Shown one piece after another: positions 56,357 to 64,000 of a stretch of DNA of 64,000 nucleotides. Position numbers and translations under genes: made by a program. The stretch's first letter is position 1. Each line of letters begins with the position of its first letter. Source of the DNA: DASWOJ01 sp964250755. GTDB taxonomy: Bacteria > Pseudomonadota > Alphaproteobacteria > Acetobacterales > Acetobacteraceae. The stretch is taken from NCBI GenBank assembly GCA_964250755.1, contig CAXUHB010000002.1:124001-188000 (forward strand). The letters are read 5' to 3'. Below the pieces are notes generated by a model. The model saw only the letters and a list, made by a program, of their open reading frames with translations, was not told the origin of the DNA and did not search any database.

Positions 56357-56675
56357 TCGGATGCCTCCCGGATCGTGTTCTGGGCATCCACATGTATACA
56401 TCGGTGCCCAAGGCCGGTCTCGGCTGAGGGCTGGCCGAGAACCCCGCTGTATTGACGCCAGCCCGCGCCAAGCACGCTCACCTCGCGGGCGGGACGGCAT
56501 CTGCAACTACAGAGAGGCCACGGCTAACCTGTTTGCGCCGGCGCATGGCGGTAGCGTCGAAGGGTCCCGCTCCGCAATTTTGCATCAGCCCCGGTTAAAT
56601 GTCGAAACAACCCCGATCCCTGGTTGAACCCGCTGTGTTCCCGGCACAGTAAGGAGCAGCCGCCGGCGGTGGGCC
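56357..56675. other. 319-base intergenic region upstream of the ClC gene
   Basis: Lower G+C than the surroundings and without a supported gene. It contains the perfect 10-base palindrome ATGTATACAT at 56392-56401 and, nearer the ClC gene, TTTTGCATCAGCCCCGGTTAAATG. AAGGAG at 56651-56656 lies ~20 bases before the GTG. Probably carries the ClC promoter; no precise element could be fixed. Confidence 0.4.
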
Positions 56676-58538
56676 GTGCGGCGCATCCTGCCGCGTCTGG
56701 TCCCCTGCCCGATGTCCTTGCTCCGCACAGGCCCCGCTTCCCCGTCCGGGACCGCGGGGGCGGTGCGCCTGCGGCGGGAGCGGCGGGCGGTGCTGAACGC
56801 GGTGACCCACGCCCCGCAAGCGCTCCGCGCCCTGGTGCGCGCGGACGAGATCTGGCTGGTCGTGCTGGCCGCCGCCGTCGGCCTCGGCGCCGGGCTGGTC
56901 GTGGTGGCCATGTCCGAGACCGCGCAGCTCATGCACCGCACGTTGTATCGGCTGGACCCCGGCGACTACCTGTCCGCCCAGGTCCGGGTGCAGCCGTTGC
57001 GCGCCGTCCTGGCGCTGACGCTGGGCGGCCTGGCCCTGGGCGCGGCCAGCCTGGCGCTGGCCCGATGGTGGCCGCGCCGCACCGTGGACCCCATCGAGGC
57101 CAACGCCCTGTATGGCGGGCGCATGTCGCTGGTGGACAGCCTGGTCGTGGTCGCGCAGACCGTGTGGTCCAACGGCGTCGGGGCCTCGGTGGGGCTGGAG
57201 GCCGGGTATGCCCAGATCGGCTCGGCCATGGCGTCCCGGCTGGGCCGTGCCTTCCGCGTGCGGCGCAGCGACCTGCGGCTGCTGGTCGGCTGCGGCGCGG
57301 CGGGCGCCATAGCGGCGGCGTTCAACGCGCCGCTAACCGGCGCCTTCTATGCGTTCGAGCTGGTGATCGGCACCTACTCCCTGGCCACCTTGGCGCCGGT
57401 CGTGATGGCTGCGATCTCCGCCGTGTCGGTCATGCGTGTCCTCACCGGCGGGGAGGCCGGGTTCGACATCAGGGTGCCCACTGCCATCGAGGCCGTGGAC
57501 TACGTGCCCATCCTGGCGTTGGGGATGCTGTGCGCCCTGGGCGGCATCGCCCTGATGCGCGGCGTCACGCTGGTGGAGGACCTGTTCCGCCGGTCGGGCC
57601 TGCCGGGCTGGCTGCGCCCGGCCATCGGCGGCCTGGCGGTGGCCGGGCTGGCGATGGCGTCGCCGTCTGTGCTGTCGTCCGGGCACTCCGCGCTGCGCGT
57701 GGCGCTGGACGCGCCGTACGGCTTGCAGCAGATCGGGTTGCTGATCGTGCTGAAGGCGGTGGCGTCGGCCATCAGCATCGGCTCGGGGTTCAGGGGCGGG
57801 CTGTTCTTCGCGTCGCTGTTCCTGGGGGCGCTGCTGGGAAAGCTGTTCGCCGGCGTGCTGGGGCTGGTGACGGTCGTGCAGGCCCTGCCCGCGGTGATCT
57901 GCGCCCTGGTGGGCATGAGCGCGCTGGCCGTCGCCGTGGTCGGCGGGCCGCTGACGATGGCCCTGCTGGCGCTGGAGAGCACGGGGTCCCTGCCGATGAC
58001 GGTCGCCGTGTTGGCCGCCAGCGTCGTCAGCACCATCACCGTGCGCCGCACCTTCGGCTACAGCTTCGCCACCTGGCGCTTCCACCTGCGCGGGGAGGGC
58101 ATACGCAGCGCCGTGGACATCGGCTGGATGCGGAACCTGACGGTGGGCAAGATGATGCGCCGCGAATACCGCCGGGTGCCGGAGGGCATGATGCTGACCT
58201 CCTTCCGCCGCGACTTCCCGCTGGGCAGCGTGGCCCGGGTGGTGGCGGTGGACGACGCCGGCCGCTACGCCGGGATACTTGCGACGTCCGAGGCCCATGC
58301 CGCGCCGGAAGCCGCGACCCGGCTGGCCGACATCGTCCACCACCGCAAGACCGTGCTGCTGCCGCAGATGACGATCAAGGAGGCCGTCAGCCTGTTCGAG
58401 ACCGCGGAGAGCGACGAGTTGGCGGTGGTGGACAGCGCCGAGGGCATGAAGGTGATCGGCGTGCTGACGGAGCAGTATGCGCTGCGCCGCTACACCGAGG
58501 AACTGGAGAAGCGCCGGCGGGAGCTGTCGGGGGAGTAG
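56676..58538 (+). CDS. divergent ClC-family chloride channel/antiporter with CBS domains
   Basis: A 620-residue ClC protein: about ten membrane helices (60-470) and a C-terminal CBS pair (~480-610; MRREYRRVPEGMML...VVAVDDAGRYAGIL, MTIKEAVSLFETAESDELAVVDSAEGMKVIGVLTE). The three filter motifs depart from the textbook: GSGIP is replaced by VDPIEANALYGG, GREGP by GLEAG (the gating Glu is kept in ASVGLEAGYAQIGS), and GxFxP by GGLFFAS. I recall this form in other alphaproteobacteria. Anion specificity is therefore open. The GTG start has weak ribosome-site support; ATG 56712 is an alternative. Confidence 0.85.
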   Translation: MRRILPRLVPCPMSLLRTGPASPSGTAGAVRLRRERRAVLNAVTHAPQALRALVRADEIWLVVLAAAVGLGAGLVVVAMSETAQLMHRTLYRLDPGDYLSAQVRVQPLRAVLALTLGGLALGAASLALARWWPRRTVDPIEANALYGGRMSLVDSLVVVAQTVWSNGVGASVGLEAGYAQIGSAMASRLGRAFRVRRSDLRLLVGCGAAGAIAAAFNAPLTGAFYAFELVIGTYSLATLAPVVMAAISAVSVMRVLTGGEAGFDIRVPTAIEAVDYVPILALGMLCALGGIALMRGVTLVEDLFRRSGLPGWLRPAIGGLAVAGLAMASPSVLSSGHSALRVALDAPYGLQQIGLLIVLKAVASAISIGSGFRGGLFFASLFLGALLGKLFAGVLGLVTVVQALPAVICALVGMSALAVAVVGGPLTMALLALESTGSLPMTVAVLAASVVSTITVRRTFGYSFATWRFHLRGEGIRSAVDIGWMRNLTVGKMMRREYRRVPEGMMLTSFRRDFPLGSVARVVAVDDAGRYAGILATSEAHAAPEAATRLADIVHHRKTVLLPQMTIKEAVSLFETAESDELAVVDSAEGMKVIGVLTEQYALRRYTEELEKRRRELSGE

Positions 58539-58550
58539 GCCGGGTCCGCG

Positions 58551-59273
58551 TCAGGACCTGCCGGCACCGGCTGGACGCGGCGCCAGCCCGGCCGCGGACC
58601 GCAGCGCCTCGGCGAATGCCTTGAGGGTGCCCGGGCAGTCCTCGACGCTGCCGACCAAGGTCTGCCCGACCCCACCCGTCAGGGCCGCGATCTCGGCGAG
58701 TCTGCCCTCCAGGCGGCCAGGGGTGCCGTTGCCGAGGCTGATGGTGGTCCCGTCCCGCATCACCACGTCGAACACGAGCGCCGTCCGGCCCTTGTAGTGC
58801 CGGCATGAGATCACGCGCTCCCGCATGTCGCCGCGGCCATAGGTCCTGGATTGGGACGGCCAGCCGGGATGGGCGACGATCTCGTCCGGAGTGGCATACC
58901 AGTAGGCGGTGCAGCCATAGGCGGCGGACAGGACAGTGCCAAGCAGGAGCAGCGCAGCGGGCCAACGCAGCGGCCCGCTTGCCAGGGCCTGCAGCAGCTC
59001 GCCGCTTCCGGACAGGCCGGTCCGGCGCTCAGTCAGCGCAAACGCCACCAGCAGCCCAATTATCAACGGCGCAATGGGACCATAGAAGTAGGCCCCGCCA
59101 TAGAGCGGGCCGCTGGTCAGCGCCGCATCCGCTCCATGCCAGCCCCGCTCGGCAATGAAAGGCACGCAAGCCAGAACAAACTCCACCGCGAGCACAAGGC
59201 AGACCAGAAGCGCCGGCAGCCGGCCCCGTCCCCGATACCCCACTGTCACCCTTCGGACACCACGCGCACCCAT
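58551..59273 (-). CDS. hypothetical membrane protein
   Basis: A 240-residue protein with three hydrophobic segments (LPALLVCLVLAVEFVLACVPFI; FYGPIAPLIIGLLVAFAL; WPAALLLLGTVLSAAYGCTAYW) and a soluble C-terminal ~110 residues (SCRHYKGRTALVFDVVMRDGTTISLGNGTPGRLEGRLAEIAALTGG), perhaps periplasmic or cytoplasmic. Not recognised. It is convergent with ClC and has a 12-base gap. Confidence 0.65.
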   Translation of the reverse strand: MGARGVRRVTVGYRGRGRLPALLVCLVLAVEFVLACVPFIAERGWHGADAALTSGPLYGGAYFYGPIAPLIIGLLVAFALTERRTGLSGSGELLQALASGPLRWPAALLLLGTVLSAAYGCTAYWYATPDEIVAHPGWPSQSRTYGRGDMRERVISCRHYKGRTALVFDVVMRDGTTISLGNGTPGRLEGRLAEIAALTGGVGQTLVGSVEDCPGTLKAFAEALRSAAGLAPRPAGAGRS

Positions 59274-59311
59274 GCCCTGCTCCTTGCCAGCCGCAGAGCC
59301 GGGGCAGACCC

Positions 59312-61261
59312 CTACGCCAAAGCCCGCTGCAGCGCCTGCGCCAGGTCGTCAATCCGGTAGGGCTTCCGCAGCAGCGGCAGCCCCAGCGGCACCGCTGCCG
59401 CGCCGCCGCCGGTGTAGCCGGTGGTCAGCAGCACTGGCAGGCCTGGGCGCCGCCGGGCGGCCTCCCGCGCCAGGGCCAGGCCGTCCATGCCGCCGGGCAT
59501 CAGCACGTCCGTGAACAGCAGATCCACCTGGCGCCCGTCCGCCAGCGCTCCCAGCGCCGCGCCCGCCGTCGTCACGCGGGTCGGCGCATGGCCCAACTGC
59601 GCCAGCATGTCCACCACCAGGGCCGCCACGTCGTCGTCGTCCTCGCACACCAGCACCGACGCCCCGCGGGCGGGCGAGGCACCCAGCCCGGAGACCTCAG
59701 CCGTCTGCTCCGGAGCTGCCCGCCCGGACACCGGCAGCAGCAGCGACACCGTCGTCCCCTGCCCCGGCGCGCTTGTCAGCCGCACCCCGCCGCCGCTCTG
59801 CCGCGCGAAGCCGTACACCTGCGCCAGCCCCAGCCCGGTGCCCTGGCCGATGCCCTTGGTGGTGAAGAACGGCTCGAACACCCGGGCTTGGATCTCCTCC
59901 GTCATGCCGGCACCGGTGTCCGCGACCGACAGCCGCACGAACGCGCCGTCCAGCCCGTCCGGGTCGGTGATGGCGTAGCAGCGCACCGGCTCTGCCGAGA
60001 CCGTCAGCGTGCCACCCTGCGGCATGGCGTCGCGGGCGTTCACGGCCAGGTTCAGCAAGGCCAACTCCAATTCCGCCGGGTCGGCTTCGACGGGCGGCAG
60101 GCCCGGGACCAGACGCAGCTCCGCCCGGATGTCCCCGCGCAGCGCCTGCCGCAGCAGCGCCCCTGCGCCTTCCTGCAGCCAGGCATCCAGGTCCACCCGC
60201 TCCGGCCGCAGCGACTGGCGGCGGGCGACGGTCAGCAGGCGCTTGGTCAGCTCCCCGCCGCGCTGCGCCGCCCGGCGCACGCTGTCCGCCAGCTGCGCGC
60301 GGCGGGCCGGGTCCTGGATGCGCTCCATCAGCGTCAGGCCGCTCAGCACCACTTGCAGCAGGTTGTTGAAGTCGTGCGCGACGCCGCCGGTCAGTTGCCC
60401 CACGGCCTCCATCTTCTGCGCCTGGCGCAGGCGGCCTTCCAGCAGGTTGCGCTGGGTCACATCCCGCGCGGCGGCCAGCACGCGGACGACCCGCCCGCCG
60501 GCGTCCCGCAGCGGGGTCAGCGTTGTTTCGAACGTCGCCGTTGCCGACAGGAACGGCAGCGACCCGGCGAACGCCCGCCCCTCACCGCCCGCGGCGCAGC
60601 AGCGCAGGTGTGCCAGCAGGTCCGCCGCGCTGGCCGCATCCATCACCGCATCCAGGCCGCGCCCGGCCACCTCGTCGGACGCCAGTGCGCCCATGCGGGC
60701 TGCGGCGGGGTTCAGCCGCTCGAACGCGAAGCCGCCGTCCGGCGCGGCGGCCATGATGAACAGCGGCTCCGGGAAGCCGTCGAAGATCGCGCGCGACCGG
60801 GCCTCGCTTTCCGTCAGCGCCGCCGTGCGCTCGCGCACCCGGTCCTCCAGCCCCGCCGTCAGGTCGCGCACCGCCAGTTGCCGCCCGCGCGCGCGCAGGG
60901 CGGAACGGGCGGCGCTGACCAGGCTTTCCCCGTTCAGCGGACGCTCCAGCAGCACCGGATTGCCCAGCCGGTCCAGGATCGCCGTCCGGGCAGCGGCGCG
61001 GGTGCCGGGCTGCTTGGTCGCCAGCACCAGGAAGGCGAGGTCGGACCAAGGCGGCTGCGCGGCCACGGCACCCATCAGCGCCGGCATGTCCGGGCCGGCC
61101 AGCGCCTCCTCCGTCACCACTGCCGCGCTGCAGCGGGGCAGGCCGTGCGCCACCGCGCCCAGGTCGGGGCAGACCTCTGCGGCGATGCCCGCAGCGGACA
61201 GCAGGCGTTCAATCACCGGCGCGTCCCGTCCGCGGGGCGCCAGTATCAGGACCGGCTGCAC
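59312..61261 (-). CDS. hybrid sensor histidine kinase/response regulator
   Basis: A 649-residue soluble kinase. Order: an N-terminal receiver-like domain (~1-125; lacks clear acidic pocket), a coiled-coil linker, a PAS domain (~150-280; AIFDGFPEPLFIMAAAPDGGFAFERLNPAA), HisKA with the phospho-His in QLTGGVAHDFNNLLQVVLSG, HATPase (NLAVNARDAMPQGG; VADTGAGMTEEI; FEPFFTTKGIGQGTGLGLAQVYG) and a C-terminal receiver (VLVCEDDDDVAALVVDML; DLLFTDVLMPGGMDG with the phospho-Asp; LLTTGYTG). No membrane segment, so the signal is cytoplasmic. Start GTG 61261 is four bases after the KaiC-like gene. Confidence 0.93.
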   Translation of the reverse strand: MQPVLILAPRGRDAPVIERLLSAAGIAAEVCPDLGAVAHGLPRCSAAVVTEEALAGPDMPALMGAVAAQPPWSDLAFLVLATKQPGTRAAARTAILDRLGNPVLLERPLNGESLVSAARSALRARGRQLAVRDLTAGLEDRVRERTAALTESEARSRAIFDGFPEPLFIMAAAPDGGFAFERLNPAAARMGALASDEVAGRGLDAVMDAASAADLLAHLRCCAAGGEGRAFAGSLPFLSATATFETTLTPLRDAGGRVVRVLAAARDVTQRNLLEGRLRQAQKMEAVGQLTGGVAHDFNNLLQVVLSGLTLMERIQDPARRAQLADSVRRAAQRGGELTKRLLTVARRQSLRPERVDLDAWLQEGAGALLRQALRGDIRAELRLVPGLPPVEADPAELELALLNLAVNARDAMPQGGTLTVSAEPVRCYAITDPDGLDGAFVRLSVADTGAGMTEEIQARVFEPFFTTKGIGQGTGLGLAQVYGFARQSGGGVRLTSAPGQGTTVSLLLPVSGRAAPEQTAEVSGLGASPARGASVLVCEDDDDVAALVVDMLAQLGHAPTRVTTAGAALGALADGRQVDLLFTDVLMPGGMDGLALAREAARRRPGLPVLLTTGYTGGGAAAVPLGLPLLRKPYRIDDLAQALQRALA

Positions 61262-61265
61262 GGCG

Positions 61266-62807
61266 TCATGCCGGGCGGGACGGGCCGGACAGGCGCGTCG
61301 GGCCTGCCGCGTCCTCCGCCCAGGACGGCACGCCCGACAGGATGCCGCGGAAGCCCTGCAGCGGCTCGCCGACCTGCACCCCGTCCGCGTCGAACCAGAA
61401 CTCGCAGACCGTGCGCTCGTGCGCGGCCGTGCGGGTCTTCACGACCGAGACCGCCTTCCGCACCTCCCCGCGGGCCTCGAAGTAGCGCAGCAGCATAATG
61501 GCGTCGGCAAGGTAGCTGAGGTCCAGGTCCGACCGCACCTCCCCGATCAGCCCATGCTGGCCCAGCACCATGAGGGTGATGATCCCGCGCTGGTTCAGGT
61601 AGCTCAGCAGCTCGTGCATCTGCAGCAGCAGGTGGCGCTCGCCGGGCATGGATTGCAGGTAGGCGTTCAGGCTGTCTATCACGACGACATGGACGCCCCC
61701 GGCCTCCACGGCATCGCGGATCAGGCCGGCGAACTGGCCCGGCGACAGCTCCGCCGGGTCCACCTGACGCACCGTGAGGGCGCCGCTGTCCATGAACGGG
61801 GCGAGGTCCATGCCCAGTGCCGCCGTGCGGACCAGCAAGGTCCGCACGCCCTCGTCGAACAGGAAGTAGGCCGCGCGCTCCCCGCGCTGCAGCGCCGCCA
61901 GCACGGCCCGGGTGGCGGTCGTGGTCTTGCCCGCGCCGGACGGGCCGATCAGCAGCGTGTTGGTGCCCGACACCAGCCCGCCGCCCAGCAGCGTGTCCAG
62001 GCCGGGGCTGCCGGTGCTGGACGGGGCCGAGGCGAACTCGCTGTGGTGCTCGCTGGCGACCAACCGCGGGAACACCTCCAATCCCCCGGTGTCCAGCCGG
62101 AAGTCGTGGTAGCCGCCGCGGAACCGGCTGCCGCGCAGCTTGACGACGCGCAGGCGGCGGCGCTCCGCCCCATATTCCAAAGCCACCTGCTCCAGCGTGA
62201 CGACGCCGTGGGCGACGCTGTGCAGCTGCAGGTCGGTCTCGCTGCCGGTGCGGTCGTCCAGCAGCACGACGGTGCAGCCGCGCTGCGTGAAGAACTGCTT
62301 CAGCGCCAGCACCTGCCGGCGGTAGCGCAGCGGGCTTTGCGCCAGCAGCCGCATCTCGCTCAGGCTGTCGAACACGACGCGGGCCGGGTTCATCTCCTCC
62401 ACGCGCGCCATCACGCCGCGTATGGTCTCGCCCAGCTCCAGCTCGGACGGGTGCAGCACCGTCTGCTCCAGGTCGGGGTCCAGGCCGGCCTCGCTGATCA
62501 GCTCGAAGATTGTGACGCCGTCCAGGTTCCAACCGTGGCTGGCGGCGGCGGCCCTCAACTCCTGCTCGGACTCCGACAGCGTGACGTACAGGACCGTTTC
62601 TCCGGCGTCGCGTCCGGCCATCAAAAATTGCAGCGACAGGGTGGTCTTGCCGGTGCCCGGCGTACCTTCGACCAGATAAACGCGGCCCGGCTCCAGCCCG
62701 CCTGCCACGATGTCGTCCAGCCCGGCCACCCCGGTGGAGATGCGCCGTGGCTCGGTCTTCACGTCTGCTTCGGTCAAGGTGCCCTGCCCTGTTGCTGCCC
62801 GGCGCAT
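61266..62807 (-). CDS. KaiC-like double-domain RecA ATPase
   Basis: A 513-residue protein with two RecA-fold KaiC domains. Domain 1: GVAGLDDIVAGGLEPGRVYLVEGTPGTGKTTLSLQFL (Walker A 48-56), acidic site near 79 (YVTLSESEQE). Domain 2: SPGLDTLLGGGLVSGTNTLLIGPSGAGKTT (Walker A 288-296), FLFDEGVRTLL with Glu320, VIDSLNAYLQSMPGERHLLLQMHELLSYLNQRG. The C-terminal region where cyanobacterial KaiC is phosphorylated on adjacent Ser/Thr reads KTRTAAHERTVCEFWF, so those sites are uncertain. It lies with a hybrid kinase and without kaiA or kaiB: a signalling ATPase of the KaiC-like family, not evidence of a clock. ATG 62807 or GTG 62762 may be the start. Confidence 0.9.
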   Translation of the reverse strand: MRRAATGQGTLTEADVKTEPRRISTGVAGLDDIVAGGLEPGRVYLVEGTPGTGKTTLSLQFLMAGRDAGETVLYVTLSESEQELRAAAASHGWNLDGVTIFELISEAGLDPDLEQTVLHPSELELGETIRGVMARVEEMNPARVVFDSLSEMRLLAQSPLRYRRQVLALKQFFTQRGCTVVLLDDRTGSETDLQLHSVAHGVVTLEQVALEYGAERRRLRVVKLRGSRFRGGYHDFRLDTGGLEVFPRLVASEHHSEFASAPSSTGSPGLDTLLGGGLVSGTNTLLIGPSGAGKTTTATRAVLAALQRGERAAYFLFDEGVRTLLVRTAALGMDLAPFMDSGALTVRQVDPAELSPGQFAGLIRDAVEAGGVHVVVIDSLNAYLQSMPGERHLLLQMHELLSYLNQRGIITLMVLGQHGLIGEVRSDLDLSYLADAIMLLRYFEARGEVRKAVSVVKTRTAAHERTVCEFWFDADGVQVGEPLQGFRGILSGVPSWAEDAAGPTRLSGPSRPA

Positions 62808-62919
62808 GGTTGCCCAGCCACTCCGCCGTCAATCCGGCATAAGGCGCGGCGGCGGGCAGGGTTCCCATGAAGGGTGTCGCGCCGCAGCACGCCGGGCCAC
62901 GCCGGACGCCGCAGCCTCG

Positions 62920-63064
62920 CTTCTCCCTCCCTCTTGGGAACGAGTCGGGATAAGAGTGACCAAGAAGACTCGGCACAGTTGTGGAAGCACCGTCAAACCG
63001 GCCGGATGGGAGAGACGACCCGCGCTGCTTCCCCCAATTCCAACCTTACCCGGAGATAGGGGGC
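62920..63064. repeat. degenerate pair of the palindromic repeat (copy J)
   Basis: CTTCTCCCTCCCTCTTGGGAACGAG + TCGGGATAAG and CTTCCCCCAATTCCAACCTTACCCGGAGATAGGGGG. Same spacing and inverted order as copies E-I but the hairpin pairing is decayed. It lies upstream of the KaiC-like gene. Confidence 0.5.
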
Positions 63065-63069
63065 AGACG

Positions 63070-63369
63070 CTACCTGCGCCGCAGCGCTCCAGGTCCGGTG
63101 CCGCGGCCCCGCCACTGCCGATACTTGAACGCCGCGTAGGCCACGCCGCCTGCGATGATCATCAGCGGCAGCAACAGGGACACCACCCACAGCATCAGCG
63201 CCGCAACTGCCGCCGTGCCGGCCAGAACGGCCACCACTATGGCCCCGATCAGCAACTTGAACGACACGGGCACCCGCGGCCCGGCGTTCCCCTGCCGCAA
63301 CGGCTCGCGGAACTGGCCGTCGGGCGTCATGTCCAGGACGGGCGGCGTCGGGGGGGCCATGCGGTTCAT
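63070..63369 (-). CDS. small membrane protein, unknown
   Basis: A 99-residue protein starting MNRMAPPTPP (GTG 63387 is another start), with a soluble DMTPDGQFREPLRQGN segment and two hydrophobic helices (FKLLIGAIVVAVLAGTAAVAALMLWVVSLLLPLMIIAGGVAYAAF), then a basic tail. No known domain. Confidence 0.6.
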   Translation of the reverse strand: MNRMAPPTPPVLDMTPDGQFREPLRQGNAGPRVPVSFKLLIGAIVVAVLAGTAAVAALMLWVVSLLLPLMIIAGGVAYAAFKYRQWRGRGTGPGALRRR

Positions 63370-63438
63370 GGCGATGACGTGGCCCACGGGGTTTGCTGCT
63401 TCAAGGCCCCCAGCCCCGCCGCCTGGCCCTGCCGCGCG

Positions 63439-64000
63439 TCACGGCCCGGCGGTTGCTATCGCGGCAGGCCCGGCGCCCATGTCCAGCGTGACGCCGGGCC
63501 ACAGCTTGGCGCCGTCCCAGCGGAACACCTGGATGCTCCGCTCGACCATGTTCTGCACCAATAGGGTGCGCCCGTCCTTGCTGAAGGCGATCCCCTGGGA
63601 CCAGCGGCCGATCGGCGCGTCCGCCACCAGGCGCAGCTTGCGGTCGGCCAGTTCCCACATCGCGAGCCGCCCGCGCTCCCCTAAAAAGGGGTCGCCCGGC
63701 GGCTTCGTCGTGCCCTCCTGCGACGCCACCGCCAGGAAGCGCCCGTCCGGCGACCAGCGCAGCCCTTCCGGCGAGCGTCCGACCGTCACGGTCTGCACCG
63801 TGCGGAACGGACGTGCCGACATGTCCACCAGGCTGACCGTGTCCGCGTCGCCGTCGCCGCGCCCCATGTTGCCCACTGCCGCCAGCGTGCCGTCGGGCGT
63901 CGCGTCCAGCGTGTAGGGGGCGACGCCCGTCGTCAGCGGTCGCGCCTCCGCCGTCACGGACGCCCCATTCACGCTCAGCACCATCACCTGGTGGTCGCCG
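63439..64000 (-). CDS. beta-propeller (YVTN/lactonase-like) protein, C-terminal part
   Basis: The frame runs off the window edge; the last ~187 residues are visible. Seen: repeated propeller-blade motifs (YTLDATPDGTLAAVGNMG; VGRSPEGLRWSPDGRFLAVASQE; GRWSQGIAFSKDGRTLLVQNMVERSIQVFRWDGAKL). Such PD-G repeats occur in YncE and 6-phosphogluconolactonase-type seven-bladed propellers. No enzymatic residue can be assigned from this part. Confidence 0.8.
   Translation of the reverse strand, partial: GDHQVMVLSVNGASVTAEARPLTTGVAPYTLDATPDGTLAAVGNMGRGDGDADTVSLVDMSARPFRTVQTVTVGRSPEGLRWSPDGRFLAVASQEGTTKPPGDPFLGERGRLAMWELADRKLRLVADAPIGRWSQGIAFSKDGRTLLVQNMVERSIQVFRWDGAKLWPGVTLDMGAGPAAIATAGP

Noticed and set aside
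61266..62807. A true circadian kai clock
   Set aside because: No kaiA or kaiB nearby and phosphosite region not clearly conserved; KaiC-like ATPases are widespread outside cyanobacteria.
1..64000. tRNA, rRNA or known riboswitch
   Set aside because: I scanned the intergenic regions by eye and saw no cloverleaf or riboswitch consensus; a covariance-model search was not possible here.

Overview
The window is high-G+C (roughly 70 %) alphaproteobacterial chromosome, most like Rhodospirillales/Acetobacteraceae (Roseomonas-type). This is inferred from the fabD-fabG-acpP-fabF-mltG-yicC-gmk block, a LexA-type GTTC-N7-GTTC box and general protein character; no 16S or other marker is present. About 73 protein genes are supported. 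I see no tRNA, rRNA, insertion sequence, prophage or CRISPR array.

Layout. 1-2.6 kb: tail of an unknown protein, a sorAB-type sulfite dehydrogenase pair and a frameshifted secreted-protein gene. 2.6-10.8 kb: an acyl-CoA ligase diverges from an aromatic catabolic operon (MBL hydrolase, FAD monooxygenase, an unknown secreted protein, DUF2783, hmgA, fahA) ending in the homogentisate branch of tyrosine breakdown. 10.9-28.5 kb: mostly single housekeeping or stress genes (peroxiredoxin, VOC protein, cytochrome b561, glutathionyl-hydroquinone reductase, DUF1194, an S24 repressor facing an SOS-box gene, SnoaL/nitrilase/GNAT, TPR protein, SDRs, DUF2252, DUF1223, argG).

28.6-40.8 kb: one long minus-strand operon couples a Liv-type ABC importer to a beta-oxidation set (CoA ligase, bifunctional hydratase/dehydrogenase, thiolase, acyl-CoA dehydrogenase). 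It resembles the pimeloyl-CoA (pim) loci of Rhodopseudomonas: uptake, CoA activation and chain shortening of a fatty, dicarboxylic or ring-derived acid. 41-42 kb: a small accessory patch with an unknown Cys/His protein and a VapBC-type pair. 42-48.5 kb: DUF533, an SLC13 permease, a Na+/H+ antiporter and a polar amino-acid ABC system without its ATPase. 48.5-54.8 kb: gmk, yicC, mltG, fabF, acpP, fabG and fabD, apparently from one TTGACA promoter. 55-64 kb: YafJ-type amidotransferase, OmpA-like lipoprotein, divergent ClC protein, a two-gene KaiC-like/hybrid histidine kinase operon and a beta-propeller protein cut by the window end.

The most distinctive feature is a family of palindromic repeats (core CCCTCTCCC-GGGAGAGGG). 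Five copies are ~150-bp inverted pairs placed inside minus-strand gene series just upstream of start codons, where they could shape mRNA stability or translation. Other leads are the S24 repressor/SOS-box intergenic region, the KaiC-like/kinase pair without KaiA or KaiB, an SDR gene lacking both a normal start codon and the catalytic tyrosine, and several enzymes with altered signature residues.
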